From positions 124,001-188,000 of the forward strand of contig UNRJ01000007.1 in assembly GCA_900537125.1 (NCBI GenBank): 64,000 bases of DNA. Reading direction: 5' to 3'. The stretch is from Rhodobacteraceae bacterium Alg238-R152 (GTDB lineage Bacteria > Pseudomonadota > Alphaproteobacteria > Rhodobacterales > Rhodobacteraceae). The translations under genes were made by a program, and so were the position numbers. The notes under the pieces were generated by a model, which saw only the letters and a list, made by a program, of their open reading frames with translations, did no database searches and was not told the origin of the DNA. Shown here piece after piece: positions 17,448-26,083 of this stretch; the first letter of the stretch is position 1, and every line of letters starts with the position of its first letter.

Positions 17448-18341
17448 ATGGATGTCATCCTACATGTCGGGGCCCATCTGAGTGGGGTTTCCACGCTCGC
17501 CAGCTATCTCAACCGCAACCGCCGTCCTTTGGAGGCCCATGGCCTGAAGGTCTGGACACCGGAGGTCACCCGCAAGGGTCTGTTTGACGGGCTGACACTC
17601 AAGTCCGGTCTAGACGGGGTGGCACGGCGTCGGGCGCGTGGGGCCGGACGGGTGCAGCTGCGTTGTGCCATGTTGGAGCGTGAAAATGTGCGCGAGTTGC
17701 TGGTGCTGGAGCCTCAGATGCTCGGCACAATGGAGAGTAACATCGCCAGTGAGCGGCTTTACCCAGCTGCGGGCGAGCGTGTGGCGCGGATGGTGCATGC
17801 TTTTGGCGGGCGTGTGAAACGTGTGGTGCTGGGCATGCGGGCGTTGGAAGACTACTGGGGCGGGGCCATGGCGCATGCGCTTCAGATGGGGGCGGATGTG
17901 CCGAGTGAGGCCACAATGGACCGGTTGGTCACACAGCCACGCAGCTGGCGCAAGGTGGTGCAGGATGTGGCCTGCGCGGCGCCGGATGCGGAAGTTTTGG
18001 TGCTGCCTTATGAGCGGCTGGGCGAGCAGCCCGCGCGGGTTGTGGAATATGCGGTTAGCGGGCGATTTGGCGCGCCAACCAATTTTCGCGTGAGTGGCCT
18101 GTCCCATGTACCGGAGTTGCAGGAGTTGCGCGAGGTGCTCAAGGATCGTGGTTTGGCCTCTCAGTGCCTGCCGGAAGGCACGGATCGCTGGCATCCATTT
18201 AGCGCCTTTCAAGTGGATATATTACGCGAGATTTACGTTGAGGATTTGGCCTGGCTGCGTGCCGGGGCAGATGGCTTGGCGTTTCTCTTAGAAGAAAATG
18301 GGGGCAGCACGGCGCGACACGCCGGGCGTTTTGGCCCCTAA
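17448..18341 (+). CDS. Sulfotransferase-like protein of the pcc locus
   Basis: About 297 residues. The N-terminus DVILHVGAHLSGVSTLASYL resembles the 5'-PAPS-binding loop of sulfotransferase-fold proteins (usually HIGxxKTGTTSL) but lacks the invariant Lys-Thr-Gly core, so catalytic activity is doubtful. The rest is arginine-rich with LVLPYERLGEQP and a final aromatic helix region. Start is uncertain: ATGs at 17382, 17421 and 17448 are in frame; 17448 begins the recognisable domain. The next gene, methylmalonyl-CoA mutase, starts 25 bp downstream, so they are probably co-transcribed. Confidence 0.68.
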   Translation: MDVILHVGAHLSGVSTLASYLNRNRRPLEAHGLKVWTPEVTRKGLFDGLTLKSGLDGVARRRARGAGRVQLRCAMLERENVRELLVLEPQMLGTMESNIASERLYPAAGERVARMVHAFGGRVKRVVLGMRALEDYWGGAMAHALQMGADVPSEATMDRLVTQPRSWRKVVQDVACAAPDAEVLVLPYERLGEQPARVVEYAVSGRFGAPTNFRVSGLSHVPELQELREVLKDRGLASQCLPEGTDRWHPFSAFQVDILREIYVEDLAWLRAGADGLAFLLEENGGSTARHAGRFGP

Positions 18342-18365
18342 AGAACACAGACGAGGATGACACCA

Positions 18366-20492
18366 ATGACGGACACCAAGAAATGGGCCGAACTGGCAGA
18401 GAAAGAACTGCGTGGAAAGCCGCTTGAGGATCTGACGTGGAAGACGCTGGAAGGCATCGACGTTAAGCCGCTTTACACAGCGGAGGACACCGAGGGGTTG
18501 GACCATATGGGCGGGGTGCCCGGCGTCGGTCCGTTCACCCGGGGCCCAAAGGCCACCATGTACGCGGGCCGTCCCTGGACCATCCGTCAATACGCGGGCT
18601 TCTCCACCGCAGAAGAATCCAACGCGTTTTACCGCCGCAATCTGGCCGCTGGTCAGCAAGGTGTGTCTGTGGCCTTCGATCTGGCGACACACCGCGGTTA
18701 TGACAGCGACCACGAGCGGGTTGTTGGCGACGTTGGCAAGGCTGGCGTGGCAATAGACTCGGTTGAGGATATGAAAATCCTGTTTGACGGCATTCCGCTC
18801 GATAAGGTCTCGGTGTCGATGACCATGAACGGCGCGGTTGTTCCGATCCTGGCAAGTTTCATTGTGGCCGGCGAAGAGCAGGGGCATGACAAGAGCCTGC
18901 TGGCGGGCACCATTCAGAACGACATTCTGAAAGAGTTCATGGTGCGCAACACCTATATTTATCCGCCTGAGCCAAGCATGCGGATCATCAGCGACATCAT
19001 TGAGTACACTTCAAATGAGATGCCGAAGTTCAATTCAATCTCGATTTCCGGCTACCACATGCAAGAAGCGGGTGCGAACCTGGTGCAGGAGCTGGCTTAT
19101 ACGCTGGCGGATGGGCGCGAATATGTGCGGGCTGCGATGAACGCGGGCATGGATGTCGATAAGTTTGCCGGGCGTCTGAGCTTCTTCTTTGCGATTGGCA
19201 TGAATTTCTTCATGGAATCTGCCAAGCTGCGCGCGGCGCGGTTCCTGTGGCACAAGGTCATGACCGAGTTTGGCGCCAAGAATGAACGCTCTAAGATGTT
19301 GCGCACCCATTGTCAGACCTCGGGCGTGAGTTTGCAGGAGCAGGATCCGTACAACAACGTGATCCGGACGGCCTATGAGGCGATGTCTGCTGTGCTGGGC
19401 GGCACGCAGTCGCTGCACACCAACGCGCTGGATGAGGCGATTGCGCTGCCAACCGATTTCTCGGCCCGGATTGCGCGCAACACGCAGTTGATCTTGCAGG
19501 AAGAGACCGGCGTGACCAATGTGGTCGATCCACTGGCGGGCTCCTACTACGTGGAAAGCCTCACCGATGACCTGATCCAGAAAGCTTGGGCCCTGATGGA
19601 AGAGGTTGAGGAGATGGGTGGCATGACCAAGGCGGTGGCCTCGGGCATGCCGAAGTTGCGTATCGAGGAAAGCGCGGCCACCCGTCAGGCAATGATCGAC
19701 AAAGGCGACGAAGTCATTGTGGGGGTAAACAAATACCGCAAAGACAACGAAGACCCAATCGACATTCTGGACGTGGACAACGTGGCTGTACGTGAAAGCC
19801 AGGTGGCGCGACTGGAACAAATCCGGGCAGATCGGGACAGCGCGGCCTGTGACGCAGCTCTGGCCAACCTGACCAAAGTGGCAAGCGAAGGTGGCAACCT
19901 GTTGGCGGCGGCTGTGGAAGCGGCACGGGCACGGGCCACGGTAGGAGAAATCAGCATGGCGATGGAGAAGGAATTTGGCCGTCATCGGGCCGAGGTGAAG
20001 ACATTGGCGGGCGTTTATGGTGCAGCCTATGAAGGCGACGAAGGCTTTGCGGCCATTCAGAAATCCATTGAGGATTTTGCTGCTGAGGAAGGTCGTCGTC
20101 CCCGTTTGTTGGTGGTGAAAATGGGGCAGGACGGGCACGATCGGGGCGCCAAGGTGATCGCAACCGCCTTTGCGGACATTGGGTTTGACGTCGATGTTGG
20201 CCCGCTGTTCCAGACGCCGGAAGAGGCGGCGCAGGATGCGGTGGACAATGATGTACATGTGGTGGGGATTTCCTCACAGGCCGCCGGTCACAAGACGTTG
20301 GCACCACAGCTGATCGAGGCCCTAAAAGGCAAAGACGCGGAGGACATTCTGGTGATCTGTGGTGGAGTGATCCCGCAGCAGGACTATGAATTCCTGCAGA
20401 ACGCCGGTGTGAAAGCGATCTTTGGGCCGGGCACCAATATTCCGGAAGCGGCGGAGAATATCCTGGGCCTGATCCGCGCGGCGCGGGCGTAA
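18366..20492 (+). CDS. mcmA: Methylmalonyl-CoA mutase (single-chain, B12-dependent)
   Basis: A 708-residue mutase with the substrate-binding TIM barrel at the N-terminus ([30 protein letters not shown], then [10 protein letters not shown]) and a C-terminal cobalamin domain with DGHDRG, whose His591 is the lower cobalt ligand, plus GISSQAAGH and VICGGVIP. It isomerises methylmalonyl-CoA to succinyl-CoA, completing the pathway begun by PccAB. The epimerase is not in this window. Start ATG 18366 has GAGGA nine bases upstream; the ATG at 18357 sits on top of that site. Single-subunit type as in other alphaproteobacteria. Confidence 0.96.
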   Translation: MTDTKKWAELAEKELRGKPLEDLTWKTLEGIDVKPLYTAEDTEGLDHMGGVPGVGPFTRGPKATMYAGRPWTIRQYAGFSTAEESNAFYRRNLAAGQQGVSVAFDLATHRGYDSDHERVVGDVGKAGVAIDSVEDMKILFDGIPLDKVSVSMTMNGAVVPILASFIVAGEEQGHDKSLLAGTIQNDILKEFMVRNTYIYPPEPSMRIISDIIEYTSNEMPKFNSISISGYHMQEAGANLVQELAYTLADGREYVRAAMNAGMDVDKFAGRLSFFFAIGMNFFMESAKLRAARFLWHKVMTEFGAKNERSKMLRTHCQTSGVSLQEQDPYNNVIRTAYEAMSAVLGGTQSLHTNALDEAIALPTDFSARIARNTQLILQEETGVTNVVDPLAGSYYVESLTDDLIQKAWALMEEVEEMGGMTKAVASGMPKLRIEESAATRQAMIDKGDEVIVGVNKYRKDNEDPIDILDVDNVAVRESQVARLEQIRADRDSAACDAALANLTKVASEGGNLLAAAVEAARARATVGEISMAMEKEFGRHRAEVKTLAGVYGAAYEGDEGFAAIQKSIEDFAAEEGRRPRLLVVKMGQDGHDRGAKVIATAFADIGFDVDVGPLFQTPEEAAQDAVDNDVHVVGISSQAAGHKTLAPQLIEALKGKDAEDILVICGGVIPQQDYEFLQNAGVKAIFGPGTNIPEAAENILGLIRAARA

Positions 20493-20498
20493 ACGCCG

Positions 20499-20536
20499 GG
20501 GGCTGTCTGCCCCAAACCCCCGAGGATATTTGGGGA
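20499..20536. repeat. Roseobacter-type intergenic repeat, copy 2
   Basis: CGGGGGCTGTCTGCCCC followed by AAACCCCCGAGGATATTTGGGG. The core GGATATTTGGGG (20523-20534) matches the complement of 1928-1939. It lies directly after mcmA and just before a separate intrinsic terminator. Confidence 0.5.
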
Positions 20537-20548
20537 ATGAGAAAGCGG

Positions 20549-20578
20549 GGCGTTGCGGGAAACCGCAGCGCCTTTTTT
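20549..20578 (+). terminator. Intrinsic terminator of mcmA
   Basis: GGCGTTGCGG and CCGCAGCGCC form a 10-bp stem (one G-U) with a GAAA tetraloop, followed by TTTTTT at 20573-20578. Confidence 0.85.
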
Positions 20579-20583
20579 GTGGG

Positions 20584-22041
20584 TCAGTGACGCTGGATTT
20601 TCAGACAGGCGCGCATGCCGGCGGTGCCAGCTTCAAAGTAAAGTGTGCCGCCGTGTTGTTCCGCCACAGTGGCCACAATGGTCAGACCCAAGCCGTAGCC
20701 GTCAATTGCCTGGGTGTTGTCGCCGCGCGTGAACGGGGCCACGGCGGCTTCGATTTCGGCGGCGGTCATGCCGGAACCTTCGTCCTCAACCGTGAGTGTG
20801 GCGTGATCAGCGCTGGCCACCAGCTCCACTTTGGCTTTGCGCCCATACTTTAGGGCGTTTTCAATCAGGTTTGAGATGGCGCGTTTGAGCGAGATGGGGC
20901 GGGCGGAGACCAGAATACGCTGCTCAGTGGGCAGGCTGCCGCGGCCCGCATTGGACATGAACACCGAACCGCCGCCCTGGAACGACGGGACCTCCAAGGC
21001 GGCCAGGGTGACGGGTTGGCCGGTGTCTTGGTAGTCGTCCACCAGAGCTTCGACCAAAGAGGTCAGGGACAATTCACGAGGGGCCTCTTCGTTGAGTTCG
21101 GCACGGGTGTAGGTCAGCACGCTTTCGATCATGCCGGTCATACTGTCGATGTCGGCCTCGAATTTTTCGCGCAGGTCTGCATCCTGCACCAGAGCCGCGC
21201 GCAGGCGCAGGCGGGTGGCCGGGGTGCCTAGATCATGGCTGACGCCAGACAGAACAGTGGCGCGTTTGGCAATTTGGTCACGTTCGCGCCCTAGGTATTG
21301 GTTTACGGCCTGCACAATGTCGCGCAGTTCCTCGGGGCCTTGCACCGGGTAGCGTTGCGGGCCGCCAAGACGGCGGTGGTTGCGCAGGGTGCGGGCGAAG
21401 CGTTCGAAATGGGCAGAGGTGTCGCGCACAATTGTGGTGAATATGGTGATCGACACAATGGCGAGTAACACGGCCAGCAGCCGGTAGTCTGTGGGCGCCG
21501 CATCACAGCCCCAGACCGCGCGGCCGTCCACACGTTTCCAGTCTTGCGCCCCCATGCGGGCGTACAAAATGGGCTCGCTGCAATAGGTGGCAAGAAGTTG
21601 GGTGACCCGGCCAAGCTTTTGCGCCGCAGACTGGCGCTCATTGGAGACCAGTTCCGAGACGTTGTAGCGCAGGCTGTTTGAGACAATCACCAGAGCGAGG
21701 GTTTCGCCTGACACGGGGTCATGACCTTGGCCCTTGAGGGAGACATGGGTCACAAAGGCTGGTTTTGGCACGCCTGGGAGTTGCAAGAATTCTCTCTGGG
21801 TGACCAAATCCTGGTGGGTTTGGCTTAAGGTTTGAATGTCGACATTGACCGGTGGGTCTGCGCGGGTGCGCAGGCTGTCATAAAGCGAGACACCTGTGAC
21901 GTAGCTGCGTGTCAAGTGGTCACGCCATCCGTTGCTGGAGGCCGACCAGAGCCAGGCGGTGCCGTAAGCTGTGGCAAAGCAAGAGAATACCAGAAACAGG
22001 CCCAGAGATTGGAGGCGGAAGCCTTGTGACTTTGAGGTCAT
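20584..22041 (-). CDS. Sensor histidine kinase next to hexose ABC transporter
   Basis: A 485-residue membrane kinase: TM1 about residues 11-33, a periplasmic sensor of about 150 residues with a possible disulfide (Cys154, Cys179), TM2 about 187-206, a HAMP-like linker, the H-box SGVSHDLGTPATRLRLR with phospho-acceptor His269, N-box NLIENALKYG, and G-boxes VEDEGSGM and GYGLGLTI. Its start overlaps the response regulator stop by 4 bp (22038-22041). The arrangement with a sugar ABC operon resembles GtrS-GltR of pseudomonads, which controls glucose uptake; that parallel is inference. Confidence 0.88.
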   Translation of the reverse strand: MTSKSQGFRLQSLGLFLVFSCFATAYGTAWLWSASSNGWRDHLTRSYVTGVSLYDSLRTRADPPVNVDIQTLSQTHQDLVTQREFLQLPGVPKPAFVTHVSLKGQGHDPVSGETLALVIVSNSLRYNVSELVSNERQSAAQKLGRVTQLLATYCSEPILYARMGAQDWKRVDGRAVWGCDAAPTDYRLLAVLLAIVSITIFTTIVRDTSAHFERFARTLRNHRRLGGPQRYPVQGPEELRDIVQAVNQYLGRERDQIAKRATVLSGVSHDLGTPATRLRLRAALVQDADLREKFEADIDSMTGMIESVLTYTRAELNEEAPRELSLTSLVEALVDDYQDTGQPVTLAALEVPSFQGGGSVFMSNAGRGSLPTEQRILVSARPISLKRAISNLIENALKYGRKAKVELVASADHATLTVEDEGSGMTAAEIEAAVAPFTRGDNTQAIDGYGLGLTIVATVAEQHGGTLYFEAGTAGMRACLKIQRH

Positions 22042-22781
22042 TGATCGTCCTCAACCGCAACGTCCACCGCAAAGACATAGCCCACACCGCGCTGTGTGCG
22101 CAGCAGTTCCGGGATTTTGGGGTCAGCTTCGACTTTGCCACGTAGTCGTCCAACCAAAACGTCGATGGCGCGGCCCGGGTTGCCGGATCCGGCGTCTTGA
22201 CCATCGCCGGTCACGTCCAGCGCGGTGTTGATCTCTTCACGCGTCAGGGGGATGTGGGGATTGCCTAGGAAGACCTTGAGCAGGGCGGTTTCCTTGCGCG
22301 ACAGGCTGACCTGGTAGCCCTGGGGTGAGGTAACTTCGTCACGTTTGGCGTCATAACACCAACCGCCAAAGCGGAAGGTGGAGATACTGCGGCGGTAGGT
22401 CAAAGAACTGCTGCGTTTGGCGCGGTGCAAGACGGCTTTCACCCGCGCGAGCAGCAAATTGGGATTAAACGGCTTGGCGATATAGTCATCCGCACCCACT
22501 TCATAGCCAGCCATGCGATGGTGGTCGGCAGAGAGGGCGGAGACCAGAATGACTGGGACGTCCTGCTCACTGCGCAGGCGTTTGCAAATGTCGACGCCGT
22601 ATTCGTCCCCAAGCATCACGTCGAGCAGGATCAGATCAACACGGCCGCTGTCCAATTGATCGCGAATGGTGCTCTCGCTGTCGCAAGGCAAAGCGATGAA
22701 ACCGTTTTGGCGCAGAAATTGCGTGAGCATGCCACGGGTTTCCGCGTCATCATCTACCACCAACAAACGTGGAATCGTCAT
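22038..22781 (-). CDS. OmpR-family response regulator
   Basis: 247 residues. The receiver domain has the acidic pocket VVDDD, phospho-acceptor Asp54 in ILLDVM and Lys in YIAKPF; the C-terminal winged helix has LSRKETALLKVFL and LRTQRGVGYVF typical of OmpR/PhoB DNA-binding domains. Start 22781 is fixed by a GGGGAGG ribosome site; the open frame upstream to 23414 is only absence of stops antisense to the transporter gene. First gene of a two-gene operon with the kinase. Direct repeats on 10-bp phase lie 60-126 bp upstream and are its likely binding site. Confidence 0.9.
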   Translation of the reverse strand: MTIPRLLVVDDDAETRGMLTQFLRQNGFIALPCDSESTIRDQLDSGRVDLILLDVMLGDEYGVDICKRLRSEQDVPVILVSALSADHHRMAGYEVGADDYIAKPFNPNLLLARVKAVLHRAKRSSSLTYRRSISTFRFGGWCYDAKRDEVTSPQGYQVSLSRKETALLKVFLGNPHIPLTREEINTALDVTGDGQDAGSGNPGRAIDVLVGRLRGKVEADPKIPELLRTQRGVGYVFAVDVAVEDDQ

Positions 22782-22841
22782 CACTGCCTCCCCTTGGTCG
22801 CCCGCCGTTCCCCCACAGCAGGCCGTCATGATGCTTGCTTT

Positions 22842-22907
22842 GTAACACCGTGCAACAAAATCAAGGCCTAGGTAACAGCGTGTAACAGAACACCTAATTT
22901 TGTGACA
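22842..22907. promoter_or_regulatory. Helically phased GTAACA half-sites, candidate OmpR-type operator
   Basis: GTAACA at 22842, GCAACA at 22852, GTAACA at 22872, GTAACA at 22882 and GTGACA at 22902 all lie on one strand in multiples of 10 bp. The first two and the next two make near-identical 16-mers (GTAACACCGTGCAACA, GTAACAGCGTGTAACA) 30 bp apart. OmpR-family regulators bind tandem direct repeats about one helical turn apart. The site is between the response regulator and the ABC transporter operon. Confidence 0.62.
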
Positions 22908-23011
22908 TGGCAAAGGCCAAACTGGTATTTGGTGGATTGTGACACCCCCCTGCGGTTTGGCAGGAATGGGGCAGCACTGCTCAAACGGGCAGTGATTTTG
23001 GGAGGAAATCA

Positions 23012-24256
23012 ATGAAAAAATCCGTATTCGCGGCCGCCGTGGTTGCGTCGCTTGTTGCATCCAACGCAGTGAAAGCTGAGCCTCAGGCAGAGGTTCTGCA
23101 CTGGTGGACATCTGGTGGGGAAGCCAAATCTGTGGCTGTGCTGCAGAAAGAGTTTGCCGACAATGGCGGCACCTGGACTGACATGCCGGTGGCTGGTGGT
23201 GGCGGTGACGCTGCGATGACCGCGCTGCGTGCTCGTGTGCTGTCTGGCAACGCCCCAACCGCTGTTCAGTTGAAGGGCCCAGCGATTGCTGAGTGGTACG
23301 AAGAAGGTGTGTTGGCGGATATTTCCGACGTTGCCGAAGCGCAGGGTTGGGCCGATGTATTGCCCGCCTCGATTGCCGGTCACATGAAGTGCGAAGGCAC
23401 GTGGTGTGCGGCACCAGTAAACGTGCACCGGATTGACTGGATTTGGGCCAATGCCGATATCCTGAAAGCCAACGACATTGCTATGCCCAACACCTGGGCG
23501 GAGTTTAACGCCGCAGCGGATAAGCTGCAGGCTGCGGGTGTGATCCCTCTGGCCCACGGCGGTCAAGCTTGGCAAGATGCCACAGTGTTTGAAGCTGTGG
23601 CTCTGGGCCTCGGTGGCGCTGACTTCTTCCAGAAAGCCTTCGTGGATCTGGATATGGACACGCTGAAGTCCGACCAAATGGTCGAAGTTTTTGATCAGAT
23701 GCGCAAGCTGCGCGGCTATGTGGACGGAAACTTCTCCGGTCGCGATTGGAACCTTGCCACCGCAATGGTCATGAACGGCGAAGCGGCGTTCCAGATCATG
23801 GGTGACTGGGCCAAAGGTGAATTCCTGGCTGCGGGCAAAGTTCCTGGCGAAGATTTCCTCTGTGTGTCGACACCGGGTGACGGTTTCCTCTACAGCGTGG
23901 ACAGCTTTGCGATGTTCAATGTGGACGGTGATGACAAGCAAAACGGTCAGAAACTCTTGGCTGAGCTGATCGTTGGCAAAAGCTTCCAGAAGGTGTTCAA
24001 CCTGAACAAAGGCTCCATTCCAGCACGCACCGACGTAGCATTGGATGAATTTGACTCCTGTGCGCACACCTCTGCGGCAGATATGGCCGCCAGCAACTCC
24101 GGTGGCTCCCTGCTGCCAAGCTATGCCCACGGCATGGCGCTGCGTGGCGCCCAGGCCGGTGCCATCACCGATGTTGTGACTGCGCACTTCAACTCGGACA
24201 TGTCTTCGGCTGAAGCCGTTCAGATGCTGGCCGACGCGGTTGCCAACTCGCTGTAA
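23012..24256 (+). CDS. Sugar ABC transporter, periplasmic binding protein (family 1)
   Basis: A 414-residue solute-binding protein with signal peptide MKKSVFAAAVVASLVASNAVKA. The mature N-terminus VLHWWTSGGEAKSV and the later GDWAKGEF and FLYSVDSFAMFN segments are those of glucose/mannose-type binding proteins (as in Pseudomonas GtsA). A GGGAGGAAA ribosome site precedes ATG 23012. It starts the operon with two permeases and an ATPase. Separated from the first permease by a strong hairpin (24268-24298), which commonly keeps binding-protein mRNA more abundant. Confidence 0.9.
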   Translation: MKKSVFAAAVVASLVASNAVKAEPQAEVLHWWTSGGEAKSVAVLQKEFADNGGTWTDMPVAGGGGDAAMTALRARVLSGNAPTAVQLKGPAIAEWYEEGVLADISDVAEAQGWADVLPASIAGHMKCEGTWCAAPVNVHRIDWIWANADILKANDIAMPNTWAEFNAAADKLQAAGVIPLAHGGQAWQDATVFEAVALGLGGADFFQKAFVDLDMDTLKSDQMVEVFDQMRKLRGYVDGNFSGRDWNLATAMVMNGEAAFQIMGDWAKGEFLAAGKVPGEDFLCVSTPGDGFLYSVDSFAMFNVDGDDKQNGQKLLAELIVGKSFQKVFNLNKGSIPARTDVALDEFDSCAHTSAADMAASNSGGSLLPSYAHGMALRGAQAGAITDVVTAHFNSDMSSAEAVQMLADAVANSL

Positions 24257-24267
24257 CCTTCTCCCAC

Positions 24268-24298
24268 GCCCTGTCCCGAGATTGCTTCGGGGCGGGGC
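24268..24298 (+). terminator. Intercistronic hairpin between binding protein and permease
   Basis: GCCCTGTCCCGA (24268-24279) pairs with TCGGGGCGGGGC (24287-24298) over 12 bp with two G-U pairs. No T-run follows, so partial termination or 3' end protection is likelier than full termination. Confidence 0.55.
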
Positions 24299-24320
24299 AC
24301 TTAAATAAAGGGTCGTTGTA

Positions 24321-25193
24321 ATGACCGAATGGCTTGAACGCCACGTGCCAAAGATGGTGCTAGCACCTTCTTTTGTGGCCGTCCTCATCTTTGTCTATGG
24401 CTTTATCATCTGGACCGGCTGGGTGTCTCTCACCCGCTCCAAGTTGATGCCGAAATACGAAATCAAAGGCTTCATTCAGTACGATCGCCTGTTTGCCTCC
24501 CCGCGCTGGGATACGGCGATGGACAACCTGTTCATCTTTGGGGGATTGTTCATTGGGATTTCGCTGATCCTTGGCCTGTTTCTAGCCATTCTGCTGGATC
24601 AAAAAATCCGTGCCGAAGGGGCACTGCGCACGATCTATCTCTACCCGATGGCTCTGTCGATGATTGTGACCGGGACTGCGTGGAAGTGGATCATGAACCC
24701 GGGCCTTGGTATTGAGGCGACTGTGCGCAGCTGGGGCTTTGAGAGCTTCACCTTCAATTGGATCACCGATCCCAATATGGCGATTTATGCGGTGGTGATT
24801 GCCGCCGTGTGGCAGGCCAGTGGCTTTGTCATGGCGCTGTTTTTGGCTGGGTTGCGCTCTGTGGATGAGGAAATCATCAAGGCCGCACAGGTCGACGGTA
24901 TTCCCACCTGGCGCATCTATTCGGCGATTATCATTCCGTCGATGGCGCCAATTTTCCTGTCGGCCTTCATCGTTCTGGCGCACCTTGCGATCAAGAGCTT
25001 TGACCTGGTGATCGCGCTAACTGGTGGTGGTCCCGGCTACGCCACGGATCTACCGGCAACCTATATGTACGCTATGGCGTTTTCGCGCGGCGACATTGGG
25101 CAAGCGGCCAGTTCTGCCATGGTCATGATGGGTGTCGTGTTCACCATTGTCGTGCCTTATCTGTACTCTGAATTGAGGGCGAAACATGACTGA
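24321..25193 (+). CDS. Sugar ABC transporter permease (MalF type)
   Basis: 290 residues with six predicted membrane helices and the cytoplasmic EAA loop (EEIIKAAQVDGIPTWRIYSA) near residue 190 that docks the ATPase. The GGGPGYATDLPATYMY stretch after it is usual in MalF-like sugar permeases. It overlaps the next permease gene by 8 bp. Works with the second permease as heterodimeric pore for the sugar bound by the upstream periplasmic protein. Confidence 0.92.
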   Translation: MTEWLERHVPKMVLAPSFVAVLIFVYGFIIWTGWVSLTRSKLMPKYEIKGFIQYDRLFASPRWDTAMDNLFIFGGLFIGISLILGLFLAILLDQKIRAEGALRTIYLYPMALSMIVTGTAWKWIMNPGLGIEATVRSWGFESFTFNWITDPNMAIYAVVIAAVWQASGFVMALFLAGLRSVDEEIIKAAQVDGIPTWRIYSAIIIPSMAPIFLSAFIVLAHLAIKSFDLVIALTGGGPGYATDLPATYMYAMAFSRGDIGQAASSAMVMMGVVFTIVVPYLYSELRAKHD

Positions 25194-26079
25194 TTTCACC
25201 CAATCCTACACCGCGCCGCGCCGCAGCTTTGGCCAATTGGCCTTGCGTTGGCTGCTGTTTGCTCTGCTTGGACTGTTTGCGCTGTTCTATCTGATGCCGT
25301 TGTTTGTGATGGTCACAACATCGCTTAAAAGCCTTGAAGAAATCCGCACGGGCTCGCTTGTTGCCCTGCCGCGCGATGTGACCTTTGAGGCCTGGAGTAC
25401 GGCGTGGTCAGGCACCTGTACCGGCGTGAAATGTGAAGGCCTGCGGCCGTATTTCTGGAATTCGGTTTTGATGACGGTTCCAGCGGTGTTCCTTGCCACG
25501 CTGCTTGGCGCCGTGAACGGCTATGTGATTGCGCAGTGGCGCTTTAAGGGCGCGAACCTGATTTTCGCGATGATGCTGTTTGGCTGCTTTATCCCGTTTC
25601 AGGTGGTTCTGCTGCCAATGGCGCGCAGCTTGGGCATCTTGGGGTTGGCTGGTTCTATCCCCGGATTGATCTTTGTGCATGTGATCTACGGGATTGGCTT
25701 CACAACGCTATTTTTCCGCAACTACTATGTCACGATCCCAGCTGAGCTAACCAAGGCTGCCAAAGTCGACGGGGCCGGTTTCTTCCGGATCTTCTGGTCG
25801 ATCTTCTTGCCGCTGTCGCTGCCCATCGTTGTGGTGACCGTGATCTGGCAGTTCACCAATATCTGGAACGACTTCCTCTTTGGGGTCAGCTTTAGTCAGG
25901 CAGGCACGCAACCTGTGACCGTGGCCCTCAACAACATCGTCAACTCCACCACAGGGGTGAAGGAATACAACGTCGATATGGCCGCCGCCATCATCGCCGC
26001 CCTTCCCACGCTGCTTGTCTATGTGGTGGCAGGCAAATACTTCATCCGCGGCCTGACCGCAGGCTCCGTGAAAGGTTAA
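25186..26079 (+). CDS. Sugar ABC transporter permease (MalG type)
   Basis: 297 residues, six predicted helices, EAA loop PAELTKAAKVDGAGFFRIFW near residue 185. The N-terminal region has the MalG-like first helix LFALFYLMPLFVMVTTSLKS. Its start lies inside the end of the preceding permease gene, so translation is coupled; the ATPase gene starts 4 bp after its stop. Confidence 0.92.
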   Translation: MTDFTQSYTAPRRSFGQLALRWLLFALLGLFALFYLMPLFVMVTTSLKSLEEIRTGSLVALPRDVTFEAWSTAWSGTCTGVKCEGLRPYFWNSVLMTVPAVFLATLLGAVNGYVIAQWRFKGANLIFAMMLFGCFIPFQVVLLPMARSLGILGLAGSIPGLIFVHVIYGIGFTTLFFRNYYVTIPAELTKAAKVDGAGFFRIFWSIFLPLSLPIVVVTVIWQFTNIWNDFLFGVSFSQAGTQPVTVALNNIVNSTTGVKEYNVDMAAAIIAALPTLLVYVVAGKYFIRGLTAGSVKG

Positions 26080-26083
26080 CCTC

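Noticed and set aside
22782-23414. Open frame extending the response regulator upstream to 458 codons
   Set aside because: It is antisense to the sugar-binding protein, and the regulator has a clear ribosome site at 22781.
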